Part shown: positions 1 through 11,150 of the stretch, one piece after another
Position numbering within the stretch: position 1 is the first letter of the stretch
Layout of the letters: each line of letters begins with the position of its first letter
NCBI GenBank assembly: GCA_024349245.1
Contig: JALDNG010000022.1
Coordinates: 15,051,501 to 15,115,500, forward strand
DNA length: 64,000 nt
From: Neodontobutis hainanensis
Taxonomy: Eukaryota > Chordata > Actinopteri > Gobiiformes > Odontobutidae
Direction of reading: 5' to 3'
Notes under the pieces: model-generated
Database searches by the model: none
The model's input: only the letters and a program-made list of their open reading frames with translations
What the model was told of the DNA's origin: nothing
Program-made: the position numbers and the translations under genes

Positions 1-2040
1 ATCTGCCATTACACAGCTTTACAGTAAGTATTCATAATTTCCTTCTGCGTGTGCTCTAGTCCCCAGAGCAGAACTGAAAATGTATGTCATAATGTCTTCT
101 CTGGTATAAAACCAGCCATCAGCCATTTTAAGTTTTTAATTAGGTTGAGTGGATATTTTTCATTACATTGGTCACCTATTCTAGAAAGTTGCTATATCAT
201 GGTGATTTAGCATAAGGAATTTATTCACATTGTAAAAGAAGCTTTGTCCTTATTATAGTAATCATGTCCAAGGCTCTCATTAATTATAGACTACACTGGC
301 TCCTGCTTTTCTAACTTATATTATTGCAATGTAACTGTTTTTTCTGATCAAATTATGTCTTTGTGTCTGATTGAAGTCTCATAATTCTCCAGACTTAGTG
401 AGTGCCTGTTGCAGTCAGGTTTCTGCAGAGCTCAGACTTTGATGTGAGATTATTGGGCCTCAGCTCCAAGGGACTGAAGGTCACCACTCTCTCACTGGCT
501 CCATGCCTCTTTCTGAAACAGGCCAAAGAGGGAAGTGTCAGTGAACTCCCACCTTTCTGTCAGACACGACGTCCAGCTTTTATTCAGACGTCAACCTTTA
601 AATCCTCCCATTCAAAACGTAGAGCAGAGAGAGGAACAAAAAATTAAATGTTGGTTCTATAGGCTTTAGATGTAGGAGACTCATTAATTTTCTAATTCAT
701 TCATTTTACTTACTTTGCTTAGTTACTTTACTTTTAGGGGCAGTTGTAATCAGAACAGAAGGAATACAGACAGGAAGAGAGAGGTTGACAATATGGAGCA
801 AACAGACCTGAGCCACATATTACTCCAAAGTAAAGGTGGTAGACACACCCACCAAAGCGGTCCTATTCAGACATTTATACAGTTATTTTCATCAAATACA
901 TAGTTACTCCAGTTTAACTTTGATATATGATTGTTGTTTTAAATCTACAGTAAGTAAACTGTGCTCAGATTTTGGCCACACCTCCCACATCTGCTCAAGT
1001 CACATGATGCAAATAATCCCTTTTGATGATAATTACTTTAATAGAAACATAAATATGCATTACTTTTGACCTATGGCATTAATAGTTAGAACAAAATATC
1101 TTAGGTTGACAGTTCAACATTTTATTGGCACTGGTCAGAGTTTAATGACACACAGCAACACCATATTTTGTAAAAACTTGTGTTTTTGTTAGAATAGATC
1201 TGTTTAAAAATGTTCCCATCAGTCCACAGGGGGTCACTGTTGCACAGATAACAGTCTGGCATTTTTTTGTAAAAATACATTGTATTGTCTATCGTGTCCT
1301 TCAGGAAATATCACATGAATGGAAACAAAATGTACATAAAGTTTCTCAAAGCAGCACAAAATTTAGACTGGTTTGAACCAAAAGGTTTTAACTAAATCAG
1401 TGGTCAGTCAACAAATAGCATTTTAGAACAGAGTTGCGTAAAATGGAACAATAAGTGTCATTCATACAGTACATTAAGAGCTATAGCCAGTCATGTTCAA
1501 AAAAAAAAATAATGTTGATATTACAATAAATAAGCAAACAACATTAACACAGGAAACACACAAACATGTCTCATTCACTGAACATTGCCATTTTTTAATT
1601 AACAGTCTTTTCTCTTTAGCAACAGTATCTCCTGTTTTTTTTTTTAATCAGTCAACAGTTAAACACAGCAGCTGTGAGTAAACTCGAGCCCTTTAAGAGA
1701 ATGATCCGAAACCAAAACTTTAAGTAGCGAGAACAGAAAATCAAAAGGCTCATTCCTACCTTGACTTCTAAACTCTCTAAGTCAGAACAGCCCGTCATTG
1801 ACTCACTACAGTGTTTTACACAATTACACCCTCTCTTTTTTAACACAAATATGAAAATATACAAGTATATTTCATGTGTTTATGTGAAGCTAGATCAAAG
1901 TATGGTCATTATTATGGTCTTCACACAAAGTCATAATGTCACTTTTCTTGTAAAGCTTTGTAAATTAACAATTTACTTTAATTCTAATTGATTATTTTGT
2001 ATTTTAGCTTTTTGTTTTAATAATTTTGTCCTTAAAACAA
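1..2040. other. Left flank downstream of acer1; no gene seen
   Basis: AT-rich sequence with no exon-like ORF, no recognisable protein family and no clear element ends. It may include distal acer1 3' UTR. Confidence 0.4.
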
Positions 2041-2046
2041 TTTATT
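2041..2046 (-). promoter_or_regulatory. Candidate polyadenylation signal of acer1
   Basis: AATAAA on the minus strand about 310 bases past the acer1 stop codon. A second AATAAA lies at 1122-1127. Either would give a normal 3' UTR; the choice cannot be made from sequence alone. Confidence 0.4.
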
Positions 2047-2357
2047 GGTTCCAATATTAAAACTAGACTATATTTACATACAATATACTGATATAAATGT
2101 TGCTTATCCTGCTTTATAAAATAGACTACTGTATTAAAACTATTGGGGAAAAAAAGTCATAACTGCAAATGTTTCAATAAATTAGCAGCAGAAGTAATAA
2201 CAGTAAGTTAATCCTGATCAGTCAGTTGTTACAAAAGTGTGAGTAAGGCCTCTTGATTTGCAGACATTTCTTATAAAAAGCTGACAATACTGATGTTTAA
2301 CTCACTACAGGAACAAAGTGTATTAAATAAATGTTATAAAGCCCGTGTATAACTTAG

Positions 2358-5300
2358 CTAACATTGTTTCTGTGTCTTTGTTGTGCCTTTGAGGACAATG
2401 TGAGGTAATCCCAGGAGCCATTTGTCACAGGGCCAGTACTGCAGCCCGGGCAGAGAGTAGGGGATCTCATAGTTGGCGTCCAGGTAGGCAATCAGAGTAC
2501 TGCCATAAGCCACAGCGATCACAATGAGAATATGCCTGGAAAACATTGGAAAATCAAATAAATGTTCAGAGTATAGAGATAGTTTGTCAAGTGAACTTCA
2601 TATTGAACTTTGGAAAGACTTAACTGCAATAAAAGTAAATGTCTGAAAAGGTAAAAGTAAAATGACTTAGTGGGAAGAAAGTTTGAAGTACTTTCACTTA
2701 GTAATAACTCATCAAATTACTTTAGATCATATTTGGAGTTAACACTTAGGTAGATTCATTATTTTAAGTTTCTCAACCACATCAAAAGCCAGTTTCCACA
2801 GAGAGTTTGTTTCCATGGTTTCAGTTCTACACATTTGTAATCCTATAGCCTATATACTAAAAGGATTGTTATACAGACCCTTCCAGAGTAACGCCACCAG
2901 AAACCACAAGTTCTGAGGGTTAAGTATCAGACTTTTGATTTTTATCAAAGAAAAAAACTGCTTAATAACAGGTTTCTAGACAACAAACTGACTAGTTGTT
3001 TTTCTATAAAGTTGGTGATAAAGGACTAAGGAGCACAATGCAACTGTTTGAAATATAGGATTTAGCCTGATAACTATAACATAAGCTAATTAGTTACTAT
3101 AGTTACCCCACCATCTCGGTAAAATTAGCAGCTAATTGTACTGGTAAAAAAAAAAAAAGGCCAGTTGCTAATGTTCTGTGCTGAGGCTCTGAGATTAAAC
3201 ACATGGCGTCAAAATTTGCGTTTTCTGATTGCTGATGCTAATTCGTCCATTGAAAATGTATTCAGATCGGCTTAACTCATGCAGCGTTTGTTGTTTCCAA
3301 ACAAAAAAATGGTAAAAATGCTACAACAACAAGGTCAACAATTCCTTCTAATTTAAGAAACATGCCATTATTGTAAGTTCAGAGTATTTTTGTGTTTGAC
3401 GTTTGTCACATCTGACCCTGTAATTGTTAACTCTTTCATTGATTAATTTTGTTGTTGTTGCTGCTTCTTTTTCTGTAAAGATGCAACAATCTGCACAACT
3501 TACACCAACCAAGAAAAAAAGCTCTGAAAAAACAAATGCAAGCCACAGATTGTGTACATCTGAAACAAAACTCAGTGCAGTGGGTAGTATCATGCAAGTC
3601 CCGCTAAAATTTACCATAAACTGTGCAGGTAACAGAAGTTCAACCTCTGCCAAAAGCTACAGCTAAAGCGGTCACTAATCCAGCAGGAGATGGCCAGCAC
3701 CCACAGACAGACCGACAGTTTGGCGAGTCTTAGAGCCTTTTGATCTGTGCAACTGAGAAAACCAAAGCAGTGGTTATTATACAAAAAAAAACATAATGTA
3801 CACAAAATAAAAAATGAGGTCAAAAGTGTTTGTACCATCTCATCTCAATCGCCAGAGTGTACAGAAGATGGAGACCGAAGCAGTTTAAAGCGTAAGCGTT
3901 GGCGGTGGGTTTGACAAACGATGACAGAGTCGAGATGACAGTGATGATTAGCACCAGTTTTGCAAATGTGGACCTGTCGTGAAGAAATAAAATCCAGAAC
4001 TCAATACCTTTTCAGCACAAGATCCACAATATAACTACATTTACAGGAAACTGAATTATCTCTTTTTCAATTCTGAGTTCTTTGAGATAAAAGAAAGGTA
4101 AATTTGATATTTTAGACTAAACATAAAACTACCAGGTGCTCACGTCATGTTAACACCTGCTGTAGCACTGGAAATGATAGCACACTGTCTTAACTTAGTA
4201 TGATAAAAAATAAAATGAATTAATCAGTAGAGCGGCTAACACATAAAGTGGAGTGGCCCAGGTTCAGTTTTCACCTTTTCTTTCCTTGTTTTGTCTGTAA
4301 TTGTCAAATAAAGACTGAAATGCTATTTTAAAGTGGTGGTTGTATTAATGGTTAACACTTTGTAAATGTAACAGAGTGTTGTTATTGGGCAGAGTTGTAG
4401 AAGTTGTCAGGTGCTCATCAAACTCTCATTCATCTTTTCCTCGCCCTGTTTTTAAATATTTATACAAAGCTCTATAATCCGACCAAAGCACTCGTTAAGG
4501 TGAGGAGAGCCGCACCATACTGTGTCTCCAGCCGAAGCTGTTAGACTGGCTCAAGAACGTGGTCAGGTTTCCCTGTCGGGCCTCAGAAACGTCCTTTTCT
4601 CTTATTTAAGGTTGAGTCGTATCTGGCTCTAACCCTTTTCTGTTCAGATAAATCATTGTCATACAGTCATTAGGCTGACAGCCCAGAGGTTACCTTACCT
4701 GTCTTTTATAAAGGATGGGAAGAGCTTACGAGGGAACCAGAGGGCGTATCCAGCCGCTAACACCCACAGAATGGATAACTCATCCAACATTTGTCCGACG
4801 AAACTGAGAGTCATGTGGAAATATGCAGAGAAGACTCCTGTAAGAAAGAAACAAAGGCTTTTAGGAGAAGTGAGGAGTAACTGAAGTGATGTGGGGTATT
4901 TATGAAGAGTATTTACTTTACATTAAAATATGGATTTGTTTATTAGAAACTGGAAAAAAATAATGCTAAACCATTGCCCAGATAATTGTGCAGCTATGTG
5001 CTGTTCGTGACCCTTTTCTTATAGGAATCAATACAGTTTCTCAACAACTGTTTGCTTTTGACAGCGATCCAGCCGAAGTAAAGTCGCTACAGTCACTCAC
5101 CTCTCTCAATACAATGTGTTTAAATCGTCGGACTGTGGAGAAGTTATCTCAGATATTTGCTTCTGGTGCCACTTTGTGCAACATGCAATACTCAGAGTCG
5201 AGAGACAATGCAGTCACAGGGAACGCATGTCTGAGAGACTTTTATTTGCAGGAAAAGTGTGTTTTTTTACTGCAATAAATACTTTATTGGTTATTTACTA

Positions 5301-7015
5301 AATAATTATACTTTTCAGGAAACAGTTTTCTAAACTATATCATGATACAAATGTTCTTTATCCACATTTCTTTAGCAGCTCTGAGACAATGTTCCCAAAA
5401 GAATGCACTCTGAAAGTAATTTGCTACATGTGTTTTGGAGCCAACTCTTTATGTGACTGTGGCTTAGTCCAGTGTGACATTATATGAATGGTGAGTGGTG
5501 CAAAGAAACAACTAGTGGAGACAAAAATGGATGAATTCATTTGATTTGTTTCCTGACCTCTCTTCTCAGTGCCATGTACTGCAGCAATGACTTGAACTGA
5601 ATCTGGCGTTAAGGACGAATATTCTCAGAAGCTAAAGTCTTCTGGGACAGTACAATCCTGTTAATTTGTAGCGTCTGTTGTCAGTGAACAAATTATGCGG
5701 TTTACGTCTTTGTGTTTTATTTCTTTATAGCTTATTTATTTAATTCATTCAGAGATACATACAACTTTTTAAATTGACTTTAATTATTAATTAAAAATCC
5801 ACCCGTTTAATAACCATAAAGCTGGACTCTAAAGACCAAAAAGCTCTTCTTACAGGACAAAGGACAAAGCCATAAGTATTTTAAGGGAATAAACAACAGG
5901 AAGTGAAACTACTCACCTACAAATATCATCATGATCCAGACCATGTGGATGGCCAGGTTTCTCTCTTTAGCGTAAGGATGCAACAGGTAGAGCATGATGG
6001 GAGATATGAGGAAGAAGAAGAAGCTGCTCATCTAAAAAAAGATTAAATAAAAGTCTTTAACATTTATGAGACTTTAGATACATTCTTTCTATTTCAAAAT
6101 GACCATATGCTTTGTAATATTGCACTAATAATCTACTAGACCCTGTAACTATGTACAGACTGGAGAGCTGTAGGCTACACATAGTAAACGATAATATGAA
6201 AGTAAATACAGGGCTCTTCCACTGGTCACTTTTTTTATCTAATGTAAAGATTGTCATCTACAAAGCAACCTGCCACATTAACCACCATGACATCAAGCAG
6301 CCTTATAATACGGATATGTTGTTAGATTGTATATATATATATATATATCTATATATTGATTGAGAGTAATGCCCTGTGATAAATTGGCCCTTGTCCGAGC
6401 AGTACCCCGCCTGAAGCTCAAAATAGGCGGGATAGGTTCCACTTTTACGTGACCTCCAACTAAAAATAAGCTGTAAAAAATGAATGAATGATACGTAATA
6501 ACAATAAATGTACATATATTGTGCAGACGCTCATTTAGGTTATTTCTTGAGAACCTTTTCTTGACAATTCAGGACAATGGGCATATAATCAGCTTTTCTG
6601 ACTTTTCTTCTCTGCCTTGGTTTCAACTGCGCTACAGCAGCCTCAGAGGGTCAAAATACTTAATAAAACTTTATATTTCCCAATAGGTTCACAAAAGTGC
6701 ATATATCTGTTGCATTTATTGTTTTTCCAGGTGCGTTTCAAAGAAAATGTGCACAATCCAATATCGACAAATGTGAGGGGATAAAATACACGTTGCCAGG
6801 AGAATATGCATTAAATCCAGGACATTAGGACATTTGAATACATCTAGCTACAGGACATTGCAGGTTTTTTTCATGATGTGTGGAAAGGAAGCACTGTAAA
6901 AGGTCAAGTAAAAAAGCCTCACCGTGTTGAAAAACTCGGCGACATTATTAGAGTGTTTGTAGTTGTCCTCGCACCAGTCTATGTCTGAGCTCTGGTAAGA
7001 AAACACTCCAGCCAT
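2358..7015 (-). CDS. acer1: Alkaline ceramidase 1 (six coding exons, complete)
   Basis: Hydrolyses ceramide to sphingosine and fatty acid in ER/Golgi membranes (family knowledge: alkaline ceramidases, CREST superfamily). Coding exons in transcript order: 7015-6923, 6031-5917, 4837-4699, 3973-3836, 3752-3615, 2535-2358 (stop TAG at 2360-2358). Each has canonical GT/AG borders and the phases add up to 266 aa; human ACER1 is 264 aa. The expected metal ligands are all visible. N-terminal calcium-site residues are D13, W14, E16, N18 and E27 in the DWCEDN segment. The zinc/catalytic set is S73, H77 and D88 in SAYFHMTLSF...LDE, and H205 and H209 in LHSLWH, a motif split by the last intron. Several hydrophobic membrane segments follow. 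The start is the ATG at 7015, giving MAGVFSYQSS as in other family members; an in-frame upstream ATG is described separately. ACER2 is the nearest alternative, but the N-terminus and length fit ACER1 best. Confidence 0.93.
6328..6352. repeat. TA-rich microsatellite
   Basis: Run of TA dinucleotides in an acer1 intron, directly before a degenerate dispersed repeat. Confidence 0.7.
6360..6500. repeat. Degenerate dispersed repeat, fish LINE/SINE-tail type
   Basis: The string with GTACCCCGCCTGAAG, GCGGGATAGGTTCC and a final AATGAATGAATGA resembles the very common fish repeat tail ending in a TGAA-type microsatellite. Assignment is from memory of the motif order; strongly diverged. Confidence 0.45.
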
Positions 7016-7769
7016 CTTTTCACTCGAGTAGAAACCTGTCAGACAACGAGAAGGGGAAACAAAGAACACTGACGTCTCATCAATCAACGTCAAAACATAC
7101 AACTGCGACTACAAATAAAATATATGCATGTTTTTTTAAGTTTATCTCACAGCAGAAGAAAATATGGAAGCCAGTGTTTGTGTACATGGGTTATGAAAAT
7201 CAGAATTCACCCACAGAGGGAATATTCAAATGTTTGTTATTGTCCTGAACGCACCTGCCTCTTATGTGAGAGTTATTTTCTCATCTGTGTTTAAACATCC
7301 TGAAAATGACTGTAGACTTATATATTCAATCACACAATACAACACCAGTTCACATATATCCTAGTTGTAATCCATAAGGTTCACTTTTAGTTCTTTATTG
7401 TGCTGTTTTTGGTCCCTTCTTTTGATTCATTATATTCTTATTATATATTGCTTCAATGACAGCCCTTTGGGTAAACCTAGGTTGTTTTAATATGCACCAT
7501 ATACAAATAAAATACAAGTAATGTGTGTAGCTTATTTTTTCTTTTAAGTAAAGAAAAAAATTCCTTGACAAATAAAAAAAACATAAAACACATACTTTAC
7601 AAATACACTTCATGAGCCTAAAATACATTTTAGTTTATATCTAAACCATTTGGAGAAAATCTGTCCAAGCCAAATTTAAAACCATTCATTGTTCAAGGTC
7701 AATATAATAGTAAATGTAAAGAGTTACTTTAACAAGCTAATAATAATGAGGGTCATAGTAGATTTGATT

Positions 7770-8075
7770 TTACACAAGGCTTTTTAAGGCACTGAAAGCC
7801 CTTCACACAAGTCCATTATTCATTCACTCCACCGTCACACACTGGTGGTGCTAAACTACTTTTGTAGCCACAGCTGCAGCACATCAGTCTGGGGCAGACT
7901 GACAGAAACGTGGCAGCCATACTGCGTTTACATCCTCTCTGACCATCACCAAACACACCCACACACATTCATACACTAGTGCTGTGGTGCACACAAGGTC
8001 AGTATGAACTGGGTGGAGCAGGTATCAAACCATCAACCTTCCAGTTATTGGACCAACCACTGCGCCCCAAAAGTA
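7770..8075. repeat. Dispersed repeat fragment in acer1 intron 1
   Basis: Contains GTAGCCACAGCTGCAG, TCTGGGGCAGACTGACAGAA and a run of CACACA, a motif order common in fish interspersed repeats. No intact ends or coding content seen. Confidence 0.45.
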
Positions 8076-8395
8076 CAGAAAAAGAGTAAAATATATGCTG
8101 CCTTTAATTATTAATAACTGATTTGTGAATTCTTTGGGGAAGGGGGCAGATTACACAGCTCAAGTATGTGGCCGCTGGGCATTAGTTTGCCCAGCGCTGG
8201 TTTACATGTAACCTGTAACTTGCCATGTCAACCCACTTTACTGTAGCCATAAAATGTCACTAGAAGTCAATAAAATCCATCACACTCTATCCATATAGGT
8301 TTTTAGACGTGCTAATTGACATGCTATAACAGAGTAATAACAGGCTGTTAACTGTTTACTTCCATTTTACTGTAGATATGAAATACTATATGTTA

Positions 8396-11143
8396 CACTG
8401 TTAAAAAAATCCGTAAATTTAGGGGCCCGTTACCGTGGATTTGCTACGGATTCGCTCCGTTTTGCGAAATACGGAAAGTTTGCTGTTGCGCAAGGCAGTA
8501 TGGGTAGAATTTTCTCCACCCTGCCAGAATTTTCCGACGCCATTACACTCAGTGCGGTCACGGTCAGTGCCAGTCTGAAGTTCTGCGAGTCACATGTAAA
8601 GTTGGAAACAGGTAGGTTGTGTGTAATAAGAATAGGAATGAAGTACCACCTGTCAAACAAAATATATTGAGTTAAACATGGTAAACACATGATAAGCACG
8701 TTTTCTGTTCATTTATGTTTGCATGGCGGGCGTTCTGTTCTAGCACCCCTCGCCAGACAGTCGCCTTTCGCCCATGAAATCTAGCACAAATTATTAGTTG
8801 GTTAATTTTGTCTCGAAGGTTTCTAGGTTTTTAGCAGAATTCCAACCGGAGCTATACAGGGTAGTGTGGCTCGCAGCTGAGCGCGGGACCTTTGCTGCTA
8901 GCTGCGTTAGCATTAGCATGTCGGCTGCGCTTCCTAAGTACCAGGTACATCAAAAACCCATTTTTTGTTCCCCCTCGTACATTAAATTGGTCTCGATAGG
9001 CAGTTGGTAGTCTTGTGTGTTTCATGCCAACATCTGAATGTGTGCGTTTCGCGCAATTTTGAAGCGTGAGTGGACGTTTGCTGCTAGCTGCGCTAGCATT
9101 AGCCCGCCGCATGCGCTTCGTAAGTACGTCAAAAGCCATTTTTTTGTTCCTCCTCGTACATTAAATTGGGTCTCGATAGTCAGTTGGTAGCCGTGTGTGT
9201 TTCATGGTAACATTTGAATGTGGGTGGACAACGGCCCGTTTGCCCAGTGAGAGTTAAGTTAGCCCATAAGTTGGGCGCGTGTGTGTAAATTAGCCACGTG
9301 TGTGTGTATTGTTATAGCTCGCTGTATTACGTTATTTTAATGCAAGTTTTCTGAGACTACAAAGGTTGATTAAAAAAAAAAAAAAAAAAAAAGGTTGTCA
9401 TTATCTGTACATGGCAATAACTACCCTATAATTGTTTTTTGTAAGTAGGTCCATTTGTATTCCTGATGAACCCAAACTGGACATTGAGGACCAATGTATT
9501 AATTGATTTGTAACATTCGGGATGTGCTTAATTTATGGAGATGTGTGTCATGTCATCCATAGATTCACAAGCTCCACCACAGTTCACCAGGCTTGGCTCC
9601 TCAACAACACCTGAGCCACAGAGGTTTCAGCTGTCCTCAACACCACCTGAGACAGCCGACTCCCCATCCCAAGACACATAATCTGTACCATGGCACAAAT
9701 TTCCTCAAAGTCATGGATAAGTTGCATGAAAAAGTACATAATGGGGAAAGACAAGCGAGAGATGGTTCGGATTGTCGAAGATTACTTCCACAAACAACCA
9801 GGAAGACCTGGTAAACAAAGCTGAGGAACTCGCCAGTATGACTGTAGGACAATATCCTGCCTCCTTCAAGCTGACAGAGCCGTTTGAAACAAACCTTTTG
9901 CAAAGATGGTTCTGAAACTCATTCGTCAGCTAGAACACAGAATTGAAAATATGAAGAGAAGAAAAAGGGAAGAAACGGCACTTCATTCCTCCACAGTTGT
10001 GCAAGCTGGTTTCTCAGCTGAAGGAATTTGAATGCAAGCAGAAGGAATCTGAGTGGGCCATTTGAGCTGTTCTCAAAGCTCAGAAAATACCTTTTGGACT
10101 GAACACACACGCAAATCCAAAACATGGGGCTTGGGAGTAGAAATACAGATTTTTACAGTATTATGTGAGTTCAGATGTTTTAGCTAGATGCTCACAGCAC
10201 ACATGCTGCAGTTTCAAATCCCCATGTTAAGGGGAGGAAAGGTGGGCGATATTTGTCATTCCAGGTAGAGCTTTGCCTGTCAATGTGGAGTTTGAGGGTA
10301 AGATTTATTTTTGCAGAAATCTCTTTATGGCATGTTGCACAGAGTCATCATTCTAAGGTCATGCTTATTATTGCTGCACTGATGTTTTATATAAAAGTTG
10401 TATAATGTAATACTTATAATGTTCTATTTGTTTTCTGTAGAAAGGTCAGACACTGGTTGCAAAGCTCTGCCTGTCGGTGTGATATGTGGAGTTGGAGGTG
10501 TAGGTTTATGCATCCTCCTGGTGAGGGCTCCTCATTTTGCACTGACAGGTGAGACAGCAACAACAATGGTGGAAGTTGAATTGTCTTATTTTGTCAATGT
10601 CTTTAACAAATCCACTTGTTATTAATGCCTGTCAGCCTGTGGGTGCTAAAAAGTTACTAGATTTGGCAGCTCTCTGTTAAAGGACATGGCTGTAGTTCTT
10701 TGAGAGAACAGCTGGTTTATGTATGTAAAATTGCTATGAATTTGAAGGTGATGTTCTGAATGTTTTAATGGTTGTAATGTAAATATTGCAATTCATTCAC
10801 GACAAAAGTGCAATCACTTTAAAGCACTGGCAGCTGTTAAAGGAAATAAATAATTGTTGTAATTCTACATTTGTGCTTTATTGATGATAAGCGGTATAGA
10901 GAACTGTACAGAATTAAACATTTTAGGATGACTGAAGTGTCGAAAATGGTATGGATTGAGTACTTTAATAATACGAATATTATATTTTAGGTTTTGATGG
11001 AAGTGTCCGTAAATGGTAAAGAAAAGTCTAGTAAATCTCACGAAATATACGTTTTAGGGTTTACGGAAGTGCCCGTGCAATAACGGAAAAGTGCTGGTAA
11101 TTAATTACCAGCACTTTTCCGTTTAACGAACTTTTTAACAGTG
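8396..11143 (+). mobile_element. Transposon copy 1 (left arm)
   Basis: Terminal inverted repeats of about 12 bp (CACTGTTAAAAA / TTTTTAACAGTG). A perfect 42-bp palindrome sits just inside the right end (11082-11123), with its centre at TTAATTAA. A degraded reading frame related to that of the other copy runs through about 9560-9950, with indels such as the shortened A-run near 9730. No intact long ORF, so probably non-autonomous. Confidence 0.75.
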
Positions 11144-11150
11144 TACTATA

